Below are positions 33,825 to 41,184 of a DNA stretch of 64,000 nucleotides, piece by piece; position 1 is the first letter of the stretch; each line of letters begins with the position of its first letter. Below the pieces are notes generated by a model that made no database searches, was not told the DNA's origin, and saw nothing but the letters and a program-made list of their open reading frames with translations. The translations under genes and the position numbers were made by a program. Source of the DNA: Phaeobacter sp. G2 (GTDB lineage: Bacteria > Pseudomonadota > Alphaproteobacteria > Rhodobacterales > Rhodobacteraceae); NCBI GenBank assembly GCA_025163595.1, contig CP104100.1:3348001-3412000 (forward strand), in the 5' to 3' direction.

Positions 33825-34070
33825 ATGACGGATGAAATCCCCGAGATCGCCCAGAAAAGCCCCTTTGCCATCGAGGTCACCGAAGGAAAAAGCTATTTCT
33901 GGTGTTCCTGCGGCAAATCGCAAAAGCAGCCGTTTTGCGATGGCAGCCATAAGGGCAGCACCTTTGCACCAGTGAAATACACTGCGGAAAAGACCGGAAA
34001 ACTGTTCTTTTGCGGCTGTAAACACTCAGCCAAACAGCCGCTGTGTGATGGCAGTCACTCCGGACTCTAG
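33825..34070 (+). CDS. Double CDGSH iron-sulfur domain protein
   Basis: An 81-aa protein with two CDGSH motifs, each able to hold a 2Fe-2S cluster with three Cys and one His. Site 1 uses Cys27, Cys29, Cys38 and His42 (WCSCG ... FCDGSH); site 2 uses Cys63, Cys65, Cys74 and His78 (FCGCK ... LCDGSH). Tandem-CDGSH proteins of this size belong to the MitoNEET-related class; their role in bacteria is redox or cluster transfer by inference. No signal peptide. ATG 33825 follows GAGAGACC. Confidence 0.92.
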   Translation: MTDEIPEIAQKSPFAIEVTEGKSYFWCSCGKSQKQPFCDGSHKGSTFAPVKYTAEKTGKLFFCGCKHSAKQPLCDGSHSGL

Positions 34071-34122
34071 GTCCAGACCTCCCGTATGGCCCTAAAGCCC
34101 CACGTGGGAGCTTTGCCTGGAC
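34071..34122. repeat. Nested inverted repeat after the CDGSH gene
   Basis: Outer arms GTCCAG (34071-34076) and CTGGAC (34117-34122). Inside lies CCCACGTGGG (34099-34108), flanked by AAAGC and GCTTT with one bulged A. It stands between the converging CDGSH and DUF6455 genes and may terminate one or both, although the T-run is short. Confidence 0.5.
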
Positions 34123-34159
34123 GGTGGATGCATGCTCCCGGCGGCTGAGGGGTCACGCG

Positions 34160-34456
34160 TTAGTTACAGTCTGCCCGCAGGCGCAGTAGGCGCGCTGCAT
34201 TGCAGCAATAGACCGGGGGCTCAACCGATCCCTCCGGCCTCTCTGCCCCGTCCTGCTCGTGCTGCCTGTCCTGCCGGTCCAGTAAGCGTTTGCAGCTTTC
34301 TGGCGCATCGCAGCCGCGACAGGAGGTGATCATCTCCGCCCAGTCCTCAGCACTGATTTTGCCGGTCGCAAAAGCCTCGGCCAGATCCGCGCCAAGATGT
34401 TTGCCCATCCGGGCCATCAGCTGCAAGTGCAGCATCGCGTCCCCAAGTGGGTGCAT
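34160..34456 (-). CDS. DUF6455 family protein
   Basis: A 98-aa cytoplasmic protein of the DUF6455 family, common in Rhodobacteraceae and of unknown function. After a helical start (LGDAMLHLQLMARMGKHLGA) it has Cys46-x2-Cys49-x5-Cys55 (SCRGCDAPESC), a variable hydrophilic stretch, and a YCCNA motif (Cys84, Cys85). The cysteine set suggests a metal or Fe-S site. AAAGGAG precedes ATG 34456. It lies directly downstream of a second DUF6455 gene on the same strand, 43 bases away. Confidence 0.78.
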   Translation of the reverse strand: MHPLGDAMLHLQLMARMGKHLGADLAEAFATGKISAEDWAEMITSCRGCDAPESCKRLLDRQDRQHEQDGAERPEGSVEPPVYCCNAARLLRLRADCN

Positions 34457-34499
34457 GAGAAAGCTCCTTTCGTTTGCGAACTATGGCGCCGCCGATTAA

Positions 34500-34778
34500 T
34501 TAAACGCCACCTTCCTTCAGATAGCCCAACAAATCCCGGTTGCGGCAATAGTCCGGCGCGTCAACCAGTGCCGGATCTGCCGCGCCGCCCTCCAGCTGAG
34601 CCAGCCGCGCCGAACACTGCCGCGGGTGTGCACATCGACTACAGCGCAATACTGCTTCGGAAATTTCATCAAACGCCAAATGGCCTGCGATGGCCTGTTC
34701 CTGCAGATCCAGTCCCAGGGCCTGGCTCATGCGGTCAAACAGGGCTGCATGTGTCTTGAGGGTAGATTGCGCGCGCAC
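34500..34778 (-). CDS. DUF6455 family protein, second copy
   Basis: A 92-aa paralogue of its neighbour: HAALFDRMSQALGLDLQEQA at the start and Cys46-x2-Cys49-x5-Cys55 (RCSRCAHPRQC), the same residue numbers as in the first copy, then DYCRN with Cys78. The start is GTG 34778, which has AGGAG 7 bases upstream; the Met of the longer frame (34808) has no such site. The pair probably forms an operon. Function unknown; a metal site is inferred. Confidence 0.72.
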   Translation of the reverse strand: MRAQSTLKTHAALFDRMSQALGLDLQEQAIAGHLAFDEISEAVLRCSRCAHPRQCSARLAQLEGGAADPALVDAPDYCRNRDLLGYLKEGGV

Positions 34779-34857
34779 AGAGGATCTCCTGCCAATGATG
34801 ATGGGCAAAAGCTATGAAAGCAGAGGGGCGCCTGCCTTGATGCAAATCAACGCCGGG

Positions 34858-35241
34858 TCAGTCCGCGTGTTGATCCAGATAGGCCCGCACCGCATCCTGA
34901 ACCCGGCGAAACCGGTCGCCGCCCAGCTTTTTGCCACCGTACCAGCGCGTTACGATAATGACATGGTCCCGCAAACCCTCGCGTTCCAGCATCCGCAAAA
35001 TCACCATACCCGCGCCACTTTCGCCGTCATCCGCCTTTAGCCCCCCTGTCGGCAGCAGTGCCGCCCAGGTGTTATGGGTGGCCTTGGCATAGCTGCGATC
35101 CCGTTTCAGATTTGCCAGCACCTGATCCACCTCTGCCCGCGAGGTGACCCTGGCCCCACTCACGGCGTAGCGCGACCCACGGTCCGTCAACACGACACCA
35201 AGCTGTGTCAGGGGAATGGCCGACATATCGGAAGAGGTCAT
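34858..35241 (-). CDS. IMPACT/YigZ-family protein, single-domain
   Basis: A 127-aa protein with the N-terminal IMPACT (UPF0029) domain: a THNTWAAL element, the acidic DDGESGAG motif, and VTRWYGGKKLGGDRFRRVQDA, which replaces the family's typical RYFGGIKLGTGGL. It lacks the second domain of E. coli YigZ (about 200 aa), so it is a short form. In eukaryotes the family regulates Gcn2; in bacteria the role is open. No neighbours point to a pathway. Confidence 0.75.
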   Translation of the reverse strand: MTSSDMSAIPLTQLGVVLTDRGSRYAVSGARVTSRAEVDQVLANLKRDRSYAKATHNTWAALLPTGGLKADDGESGAGMVILRMLEREGLRDHVIIVTRWYGGKKLGGDRFRRVQDAVRAYLDQHAD

Positions 35242-35494
35242 CGTGGCAAGGATCCGTTGGTCAAAGGCAAGAGCTCCCCCTTCTTATCGGGCAATTCAGC
35301 TCGGCGCCAGCGGCAGCAGGACAGCGGTATAGCACCAGAAAGCGCGTTGTTATTCTGCCTTTCCCCATGCGGGCGCTACAGGCCAATACGAGCAAATACG
35401 ATCCGAGTTCCGGCGGGAATTGCAGTGGTCCACCAGGACTGTTTTGCCGCCCCAGCGCTTGCAAATCGCCACTGATGAGGGCAGTCTGACCTAT

Positions 35495-35746
35495 ATGTTT
35501 AGCATCGAACATGATTTTGACTGCACCACGGTGACCCTTGTCGACGAAGGGGACCAACCGCTGTTGGAGGATCTCACGCTGCATGCCTTTGCCGAATGCG
35601 TGACCATCGAACAATTGGATACACGCACCGATCAGGTGCAGAAAATTACCCTCTCCTATACACAGGTTCGCGATCTCGCTGCGGCTCTGGATCTGCCCGA
35701 AGGCGTCTATCGGCTGGTGCCGGAAACGGCAAAAGGCCCCGCCTAA
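35495..35746 (+). CDS. Hypothetical protein of 83 aa
   Basis: I do not recognise a family. The protein is small, acidic and beta-rich at first (MFSIEHDFDCTTVTLVDEGD), then alternates strand and helix (ITLSYTQVRDLAAALDLPEG) without signal peptide. The ATG at 35495 has only a distant GAGG; the frame is open upstream to 35420, but that part has a different composition. It lies alone between two minus-strand genes. Confidence 0.55.
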   Translation: MFSIEHDFDCTTVTLVDEGDQPLLEDLTLHAFAECVTIEQLDTRTDQVQKITLSYTQVRDLAAALDLPEGVYRLVPETAKGPA

Positions 35747-35897
35747 AACCCTACCGCCAGACTCCCTGTCGCGCCCAGGGCCAGGCTGGACGAGGCATAG
35801 CCGATCCTGGAGACCTCGCAGTCAGGTTTCCTAACCGCCAGGTGGCTGCCCTTTCTCAGGGGCAATCAGTTAGCGGCCAGCCCTCCCAAGACAGATC

Positions 35898-36179
35898 TCA
35901 GCCGCGGCCAGTGTAGACAAAGACCTTGTTGCGCGATGTCGCCCCCTGGTGCAGCTCCAGGTTTGAGCTGGCCACTCCCATGGCCTTGGCCAGAAGGCTG
36001 CACACAGCCTCGGTCGCCTTGCCATTTTCGGGCACACAGGTAACTGTCACCTTTAATCCGGTCTCAGACTGTATAATGCCATTGGCAGCTGCTTTTGGCG
36101 TCACTTTCACCGCAATCTTTGCGCCGGTGACGGCCAGATCGGAAAGGTCTGGCAGGTTTTTTCTCTTTGGCTTGCCCAT
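35898..36179 (-). CDS. DUF167 family protein (YggU-like)
   Basis: A 93-aa protein with the DUF167 core: AVKVTPKAAANGI, the VTVTCVPENGKATEAVCSLLAKAMGV segment (family: P-x2-G-x-AN), and a C-terminal LELHQGATSRNKVF, where the family has G-x3-R-x-K. The usual Asn of the 'GKAN' motif is Thr here. ATG 36179 stands after AGGGGCAAC. Function unknown; homologues are small alpha/beta proteins often found near envelope genes. Confidence 0.8.
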   Translation of the reverse strand: MGKPKRKNLPDLSDLAVTGAKIAVKVTPKAAANGIIQSETGLKVTVTCVPENGKATEAVCSLLAKAMGVASSNLELHQGATSRNKVFVYTGRG

Positions 36180-36316
36180 GTTGCCCCTGATGCCTGCTGA
36201 TCCTGCCATTGACCACAGAAAAATCCACCAATAGCCCCTGAAACCCAGGCTCTGCCCCTTGAATTGTGACCTCCGGGTGTTGAGATTAGCCCCATTGATG
36301 TAAAAAGGCTTTACAT

Positions 36317-36910
36317 ATGACCACAAATTCTCTGCCCCAGGCCAATGCCGCAGCGCTGGACTTCCTCTTGTCGCGCCGCTCACGCCCCGCCAAAACGCTG
36401 GTTGCTCCGGCCCCCACCCGCGCAGAGCTCATGCCGCTGCTCACCGCAGCAGCCCGCAGCCCAGACCATGGCAAGCTTGAACCCTGGAGGTTTGTGGTCA
36501 TCGAGAAAGCTGCCATGGCGCGATTGGCGGCGCTGACCGTGCAGGCGGGCGCCCGATTGGGTAAATCAGAGGAAGATATCTCCAAGGCGCGCAGCCAGTT
36601 CGACCTGGGCCAATTGGCCGTAGTGGTTGTCGAGGTGCAAAAAGAAAGCGCAAAAATTCCCGCGATCGAGCAGAGTTACAGCGCCGGGGCGGTCTGCCTT
36701 GCGCTGCTCAATGCTGCGCTGGCCTCTGGTTGGGGAGCCAACTGGTTGTCGGGCTGGGCCAGCCATGACCGTCAGTTCTGCCAACAGGCCTTTGCCCTTG
36801 AGAACAATGAACGCGTGGCCGGGATCATACATATCGCCACCCAGAAAACCGTGCCACCGGAGCGCCCGCGCCCCAACCTATCAGACCTGACAACCTGGAT
36901 TCCGAAATGA
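36317..36910 (+). CDS. Nitroreductase-family protein
   Basis: A 197-aa FMN-dependent oxidoreductase of the YdjA-like small nitroreductase type. Residues near the start (LLSRRSRPAKTLVAP) bind FMN phosphate, followed by LLTAAARSPDHGKLEPWRF, SYSAGAVCLALLNAALASGWGANWL and the C-terminal RPRPNLSD tail. The physiological substrate is unknown. Its stop overlaps the start of the EI24 gene (ATGA), so the two are coupled. Confidence 0.88.
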   Translation: MTTNSLPQANAAALDFLLSRRSRPAKTLVAPAPTRAELMPLLTAAARSPDHGKLEPWRFVVIEKAAMARLAALTVQAGARLGKSEEDISKARSQFDLGQLAVVVVEVQKESAKIPAIEQSYSAGAVCLALLNAALASGWGANWLSGWASHDRQFCQQAFALENNERVAGIIHIATQKTVPPERPRPNLSDLTTWIPK

Positions 36911-37599
36911 TTTTTGACGCCTTTTTCAAAACCCTGAACCAGATTACAGATCCGCGCTTTTTGCGGGTGTTATTTCTTGGCATCGGCTTGACGCTGGCGC
37001 TGTTGATAGGCGCCACGGTGGGCTTTCTGGCTCTGGTTCAATGGCTCACTTCGGCCTCGGTCACCCTACCGCTTATTGGGGAGGTCACCTGGCTCGACGA
37101 TCTGTTCTCCGCCGGGTCCGTTGTGTTGATGATGATCCTGTCAATTTTTCTGATGGTGCCGGTCGCCTCGGCCATAACTTCGATGTTTCTGGATGAGGTG
37201 GCACAGGCTGTTGAAGACAAGCACTTCCCCCATCTGCCACAGGTCGCGCCCGTGCCGCTGTGGTCGGCGATAAAGGACACTGTGAATTTTCTGGGCGTCT
37301 TGGTCGGTGCCAATATTCTGGCGCTGATACTCTATGCGCTCTTTCCCCCGGCGGCGCCCTTTATCTTTTGGGCGTTGAATGGCTATCTCCTGGGGCGTGA
37401 ATATTTCACCCTCGCCGCCAGCCGCCGCATCGGCCCGGTCGAAGCCAGGAAACTATGCCGTAAACATACAGGCACCATCTGGATGGCGGGTATTTTGATG
37501 GCGATGCCCCTGTCGATCCCGCTGCTGAACCTGGTGATCCCAATCCTGGGCGCTGCCACCTACACGCATTTGTTTCATGCCCTCTGGCGCCAGGGCTAA
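36907..37599 (+). CDS. EI24 domain membrane protein (CysZ-like)
   Basis: A 230-aa inner-membrane protein with about four to six hydrophobic segments (VLFLGIGLTLALLIGATVGF, GSVVLMMILSIFLMVPVASA, LGVLVGANILALILYALFPP, MAGILMAMPLSIPLLNLVIP). The NGYLLGREYFTLAASRRIG motif is typical of EI24/CysZ proteins, some of which carry sulfate. No cysteine-synthesis genes are near, so sulfate uptake is only one possibility. It overlaps the nitroreductase gene by 4 bases. Confidence 0.85.
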   Translation: MIFDAFFKTLNQITDPRFLRVLFLGIGLTLALLIGATVGFLALVQWLTSASVTLPLIGEVTWLDDLFSAGSVVLMMILSIFLMVPVASAITSMFLDEVAQAVEDKHFPHLPQVAPVPLWSAIKDTVNFLGVLVGANILALILYALFPPAAPFIFWALNGYLLGREYFTLAASRRIGPVEARKLCRKHTGTIWMAGILMAMPLSIPLLNLVIPILGAATYTHLFHALWRQG

Positions 37600-37718
37600 C
37601 CAGAGCGCCGCAGCATTTTATCCCTGCCTATTTTATCTATCAACGGCAAATACTTAACCCCCGACCAGCTCTCCCGCGCCCGCAGCTGCGTCGGCTTCGC
37701 CGCCCCCCTTTTGCGGCC

Positions 37719-37809
37719 TTGGGCCCGGCAGCGCACCAAAGGTGCGCTGCCGGGCCCAACGGGAGGCCGTGCCTTTTGTAAAAAGGCCAACGACGGGCGG
37801 GAGCCCCCC
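37719..37809. repeat. Long-hairpin intergenic repeat, copy B
   Basis: A perfect 19-bp stem with a 3-base loop: TTGGGCCCGGCAGCGCACC at 37719-37737 and its complement at 37741-37759. A 7-bp hairpin (GCCTTTT with AAAAGGC, about 37771-37787) and GGGCGGGAGCCCCCC (37795-37809) follow. The order of parts matches copy A at 21463-21698. The region 37600-37972 holds nothing else recognisable. Confidence 0.8.
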
Positions 37810-37972
37810 GCGCTACTAATATCCATGCAACAGCACAGGCTGATCTCATAAGGCCAAACTCACTAGGCCAAACTCACCAGGCGGGCTCAGCGTGCACCCC
37901 ACTTGGCCTAGGCCAGATGATCTAGAAACGGGTCTGTCGGGAAAATGTCAGGCCAGCCCCAGGGCCAGGACC

Positions 37973-38248
37973 CTAGGATCGATCCGGCAACCGATCGAAC
38001 CAGTCGAAATCATTGACGCTGATCACCCCAGACAGAATGATTCCCGCAATCACCACCCACAACAGACAGGTAACCCCAGTTGTGATCAGCGCCTTTTGCT
38101 TCAGGTAGTGGTTCTCTGGCGCGCCAGCATGGGTTCCGGGTTCAATACTGCCCTTTTCGCCCTGTGTCTCGATACGGATCGGGATGATGACCAGAAAGGT
38201 CATGAACCAGATCACCGCAAACAGAACCAACCCAGATGTAATGGCCAT
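37973..38248 (-). CDS. DUF1467 family membrane protein
   Basis: A 91-aa protein with two hydrophobic segments (ITSGLVLFAVIWFMTFLVII at the start and ALITTGVTCLLWVVIAGIIL near residue 60), joined by a short polar loop with IRIETQGEKG. DUF1467 proteins commonly follow methylmalonyl-CoA epimerase in Rhodobacteraceae, as here, 60 bases downstream. Their function is not known. Confidence 0.85.
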   Translation of the reverse strand: MAITSGLVLFAVIWFMTFLVIIPIRIETQGEKGSIEPGTHAGAPENHYLKQKALITTGVTCLLWVVIAGIILSGVISVNDFDWFDRLPDRS

Positions 38249-38308
38249 GTATGTCTCTTTCTCAAAAGCAACGGGCTGCGCCAGCTGCGCAGCCGCTGCA
38301 GTTTAACC

Positions 38309-38713
38309 TCAAACCTGTTCGAGTTCCACCAGACAACCGTTGAAGTCTTTTGGATGGAGGAACAGGACTGGCTTGCCATGTGCCCCGATCTTTGGCTCAC
38401 CGCTGCCCAGAACCCGGGCGCCCTCGGCTTGCAGATGGTCGCGCGCGGCCAGAATATCATCTACCTCATAGCAGATATGATGGATGCCACCGGCCGGGTT
38501 CTTTTCCAGGAAGCCATTGATCGGAGAGTTTTCCCCCAGCGGGTAGAGCAGCTCGATCTTGGTATTTGGCAATTCGATAAAAACGACCGTTACCCCGTGA
38601 TCCGGCTCATCCTGCGGCGCGCCAACCTTGGCGCCCAGCGTGCTGCGGTACTGGGCCGATGCGGCCTCAAGGTCGGGAACGGCAATGGCTACGTGGTTCA
38701 GGCGCCCAATCAT
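38309..38713 (-). CDS. mce: Methylmalonyl-CoA epimerase
   Basis: Interconverts the R and S forms of methylmalonyl-CoA on the way from propionyl-CoA to succinyl-CoA. The 134-aa vicinal-oxygen-chelate fold starts GRLNHVAIAVPDLEAASAQY (metal His in LNHVAIAV) and has KIELLYPLG, GGIHHICYEVDD (second His) and FLHPKDFNGCLVELEQ (Glu ligand). The length is standard. MeaB, which serves the mutase after this step, is at 5673. Confidence 0.95.
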   Translation of the reverse strand: MIGRLNHVAIAVPDLEAASAQYRSTLGAKVGAPQDEPDHGVTVVFIELPNTKIELLYPLGENSPINGFLEKNPAGGIHHICYEVDDILAARDHLQAEGARVLGSGEPKIGAHGKPVLFLHPKDFNGCLVELEQV

Positions 38714-38886
38714 GATCTGCTTCTCCTTGGTAAAACTTCTGTTGCAGCCTTATGCTCAATTGCAGCAATCCGGCGCAAGTGCGCCAATGCGCCCAGACCA
38801 GCAGATCACCAAAACTTCGCCGCCCCGCGCTTCCCCTGCTGCCCTCCGTCAAGACACCGCCGCCTCAAACGCAGCTCACGCGGCTG

Positions 38887-38901
38887 TTAACTTTGAATTA
38901 G
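38887..38901. promoter_or_regulatory. CtrA-like site before the response-regulator gene
   Basis: TTAA-N7-TTAG at 38887-38901 differs by one base from TTAA-N7-TTAA. It lies 47 bases before the start codon, where a regulator could act on a promoter. Confidence 0.35.
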
Positions 38902-38947
38902 CCTCGAATTCATAGCGTCGGTTTGTATTCGGTAAGGAGTATGAGTA

Positions 38948-39667
38948 ATGGACGATTCGGAACTGTTTGCAGCCGCCCAAAGACTACCAAGCGCCCGCCG
39001 CCCGTTGTTGGGCCTGACCATTCTGGTCATCGAAGACAGCCGCTTTGCCTGCGAGGCCCTGCGCCTTTTGTGCCTGCGAAGTGGCGCCCGTATTCGACGC
39101 GCGGACAGCCTGAAATCTGCACGCCGCCATTTGCAGGTCTATCGCCCCTCGGTGGTCATTGCGGATGTTGGTCTGCCGGATGGATCCGGGCTCGACCTGA
39201 TCAAAGAAATGAATGCAGCCCGCCCAAGGGTGCGGATCATTCTGGCCATTTCAGGCGATGAAAACGTCCAAGAAGAGACCCTTGCCGCCGGTGCTGACGG
39301 CTTTCTTGCCAAGCCGATTACCTCTTTGGCTGCCTTTCAGAACGCCATTCTGTCGCGTCTTCCAGACGACCGCCAACCCAGTGGCCCGCGCCAGATCACC
39401 GATGAGACGGTTGAGCCGGATCCAATTGCCTTCCTCGATGATATGGCCCATGCGGCAGATGTGCTGAACGATACTCAGGAAGAAAAATCCCTGGACTATG
39501 TGGCCCAATTTGTCGGCGGCGTGGCCCGCAGTGCCGGAGACACCCCCCTTGCCAAGGCGGCGGAAAACCTGGCTCGTGCCCGGTCCGAAGGCCGTCCCGT
39601 CGCCAGCGATGCAGCGGTGATTGCCGGGCTGGTGCAAGAACGTCTGGAACGAAGGATTGCCATCTGA
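38948..39667 (+). CDS. Response regulator (REC domain with helical tail)
   Basis: A 239-aa protein. The receiver domain (about 22-140) has acidic residues Glu29 and Asp30 in VIEDS, phosphorylation site Asp73 (VVIADVGLPDGSG), a Ser in ISGDE and Lys122 in FLAKPIT. The remaining 100 residues are helical and acidic, with no DNA-binding motif, so it probably acts through protein contacts, like chemotaxis or cell-cycle regulators. AAGGAG lies 9 bases before the ATG. No histidine kinase gene is adjacent. Confidence 0.88.
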   Translation: MDDSELFAAAQRLPSARRPLLGLTILVIEDSRFACEALRLLCLRSGARIRRADSLKSARRHLQVYRPSVVIADVGLPDGSGLDLIKEMNAARPRVRIILAISGDENVQEETLAAGADGFLAKPITSLAAFQNAILSRLPDDRQPSGPRQITDETVEPDPIAFLDDMAHAADVLNDTQEEKSLDYVAQFVGGVARSAGDTPLAKAAENLARARSEGRPVASDAAVIAGLVQERLERRIAI

Positions 39668-39669
39668 TC

Positions 39670-39825
39670 ATGTTCGAAGTCTTTTCGACAACGGCCGCCA
39701 CGCTGGCAATTGTGCTCTATTTTCAAGCCCGCCATTGTGCGCGGATCATTCGCCGCAACCGTGCCAACGCCCCAGAACCTCTGCGATCCATGCAGATCGA
39801 CCCGGTGAGCCCTCGCAATAGGTGA
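39670..39825 (+). CDS. Small ORF after the response regulator
   Basis: A 51-codon frame two bases after the regulator stop. It begins MFEVFSTTAATLAIVLYFQA, a short hydrophobic segment, followed by a basic stretch with RIIRRNR. It could be a single-span membrane peptide translated by coupling. AAGGA is 12 bases upstream. Supported only by position and composition. Confidence 0.4.
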   Translation: MFEVFSTTAATLAIVLYFQARHCARIIRRNRANAPEPLRSMQIDPVSPRNR

Positions 39826-39910
39826 TGGTGAACAACAGCCCCAAGGCGGCTGCCCAATTGCGTTTCGGCAGCCCTCGCGACAGTGCCCGCGTGACAGCTG
39901 CGGCGCGGCT

Positions 39911-41161
39911 TTATCTTAGAACACCGGGATCCTGCGCCATCTGAATTCCTGGAAAAACCTTAGTTTCAAGGTCGCTTATCCCGGTTCCTGTGATCCCACG
40001 CATGATCCAGGCACAGACCTCACGAACGTCTCCCGTCGGCATCAGATCGCGGCGATTATACAGCGCCGCTTCCTTCAGCCCTGGCCAGCGCCCATAGACA
40101 CGCCCACCCCGAATGGCGCCACCAGCCAAGACCATGGTACCACCGGTACCGTGATCCGTCCCACCAGTTCCATTTTCGCGCACGGTCCGGCCAAATTCCG
40201 TCATTGCGACAACCGCTGTCTTATCCCACACGGCGGGACCCACGCCCTGTTTCAAGGCCAAGATACAGCCGCTCAATCGCTTTAGAGCCGCCCCCAGGTT
40301 GCGTTTTTGGCGGCTATGGGTATCCCAGCCATTGAGTGAAAACGAGGCAACGCGGGTTTCCCCGCGCAGCTGTTTTGCAGCGAACTCCGCCAGTTTCAAA
40401 TGGGCCTGTCCTCGGCTGGCGCGCGGCATCTCCATCATGCCGCCTGTGCTCGCGGCCTGTGTCATGTCCCCGGCGCCCCCCGTCCTGCCCGGTGCCATAT
40501 CGCTGCGCGACAGGGCCAGCGCCTCCGAGAGGGCGGCGGAGAACAGAGGATCCTCCTGCATCAACACCCCGGCCAGCTGTTCCGCCTGCGGGCTGAGCGC
40601 CAGCTCCGCATCCGGCGCCCAGTCAGACACCGGTGCCGCCCCATGCAGCAGCTGCAACTCCCCATGGCCAATGGCAAAGGCGGTGCGGTCGGTCGGCCTG
40701 TTTTGCACCTGCAGCATCCGGTTGAGCCAGCCATCGCGTCGCTCCCCCAGGCCCATGGTCCCGGCCTCCAGCAGGTCCTGGCCATCAAAATGGCTGCGCC
40801 TGTCCCGGTAGGGGGTAGAGACCGCCTGCACAAAGGCCAGCTCTCCCTGCTGCCACAGCGGCATCACCTCGGCGAGATCCGGGTGCAACGCAAAAAATCC
40901 GTCAAGATCCAGGTCAGGCCCGGCCTCCAACCCGCCCTGTCGCACAAGGCCCGGGCGGTGACCGGCAAAGTCCGGGTCCCCATAGGGCCGGATCGCATCC
41001 AGCCCGTCCATGCCGCCGCGCAGGATGATCACCACCAGCCGTTGATCCCAGGGCGCAGCCGCAAGGCTCACCGGGGTGATCAACGGGCTGGCGGCAAGCG
41101 AGCAGCCCACCAGTCCACTGCGGGTAAGGAATGTTCTACGTGAAAGAGCCCTATGTACCAT
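39911..41161 (-). CDS. DUF1501 family protein, Tat-exported
   Basis: A 416-aa protein with a twin-arginine signal (SRRTFLTRSGLVGCSLAASP), then the DUF1501 pattern: LVVIILRGGMDGLDAIRPYG near the start, STPYRDRRSHFDGQD, NGWDTHSRQ, and VVAMTEFGRTVRENGTGGTD with DHGTGG. The fold is of the alkaline-phosphatase/sulfatase superfamily but the substrate is unknown. It is 23 bases downstream of a DUF1800 gene; the two families are almost always paired, which suggests a common export or surface role. Confidence 0.92.
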   Translation of the reverse strand: MVHRALSRRTFLTRSGLVGCSLAASPLITPVSLAAAPWDQRLVVIILRGGMDGLDAIRPYGDPDFAGHRPGLVRQGGLEAGPDLDLDGFFALHPDLAEVMPLWQQGELAFVQAVSTPYRDRRSHFDGQDLLEAGTMGLGERRDGWLNRMLQVQNRPTDRTAFAIGHGELQLLHGAAPVSDWAPDAELALSPQAEQLAGVLMQEDPLFSAALSEALALSRSDMAPGRTGGAGDMTQAASTGGMMEMPRASRGQAHLKLAEFAAKQLRGETRVASFSLNGWDTHSRQKRNLGAALKRLSGCILALKQGVGPAVWDKTAVVAMTEFGRTVRENGTGGTDHGTGGTMVLAGGAIRGGRVYGRWPGLKEAALYNRRDLMPTGDVREVCAWIMRGITGTGISDLETKVFPGIQMAQDPGVLR

Positions 41162-41184
41162 GTCAGATCCCTGTTGTTACCCAG

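Noticed and set aside
37600-37972. Minus-strand frames of 69-76 codons in the hairpin repeat
   Set aside because: They translate the repeat itself (Arg/Ala/Pro-rich), with no start signal.
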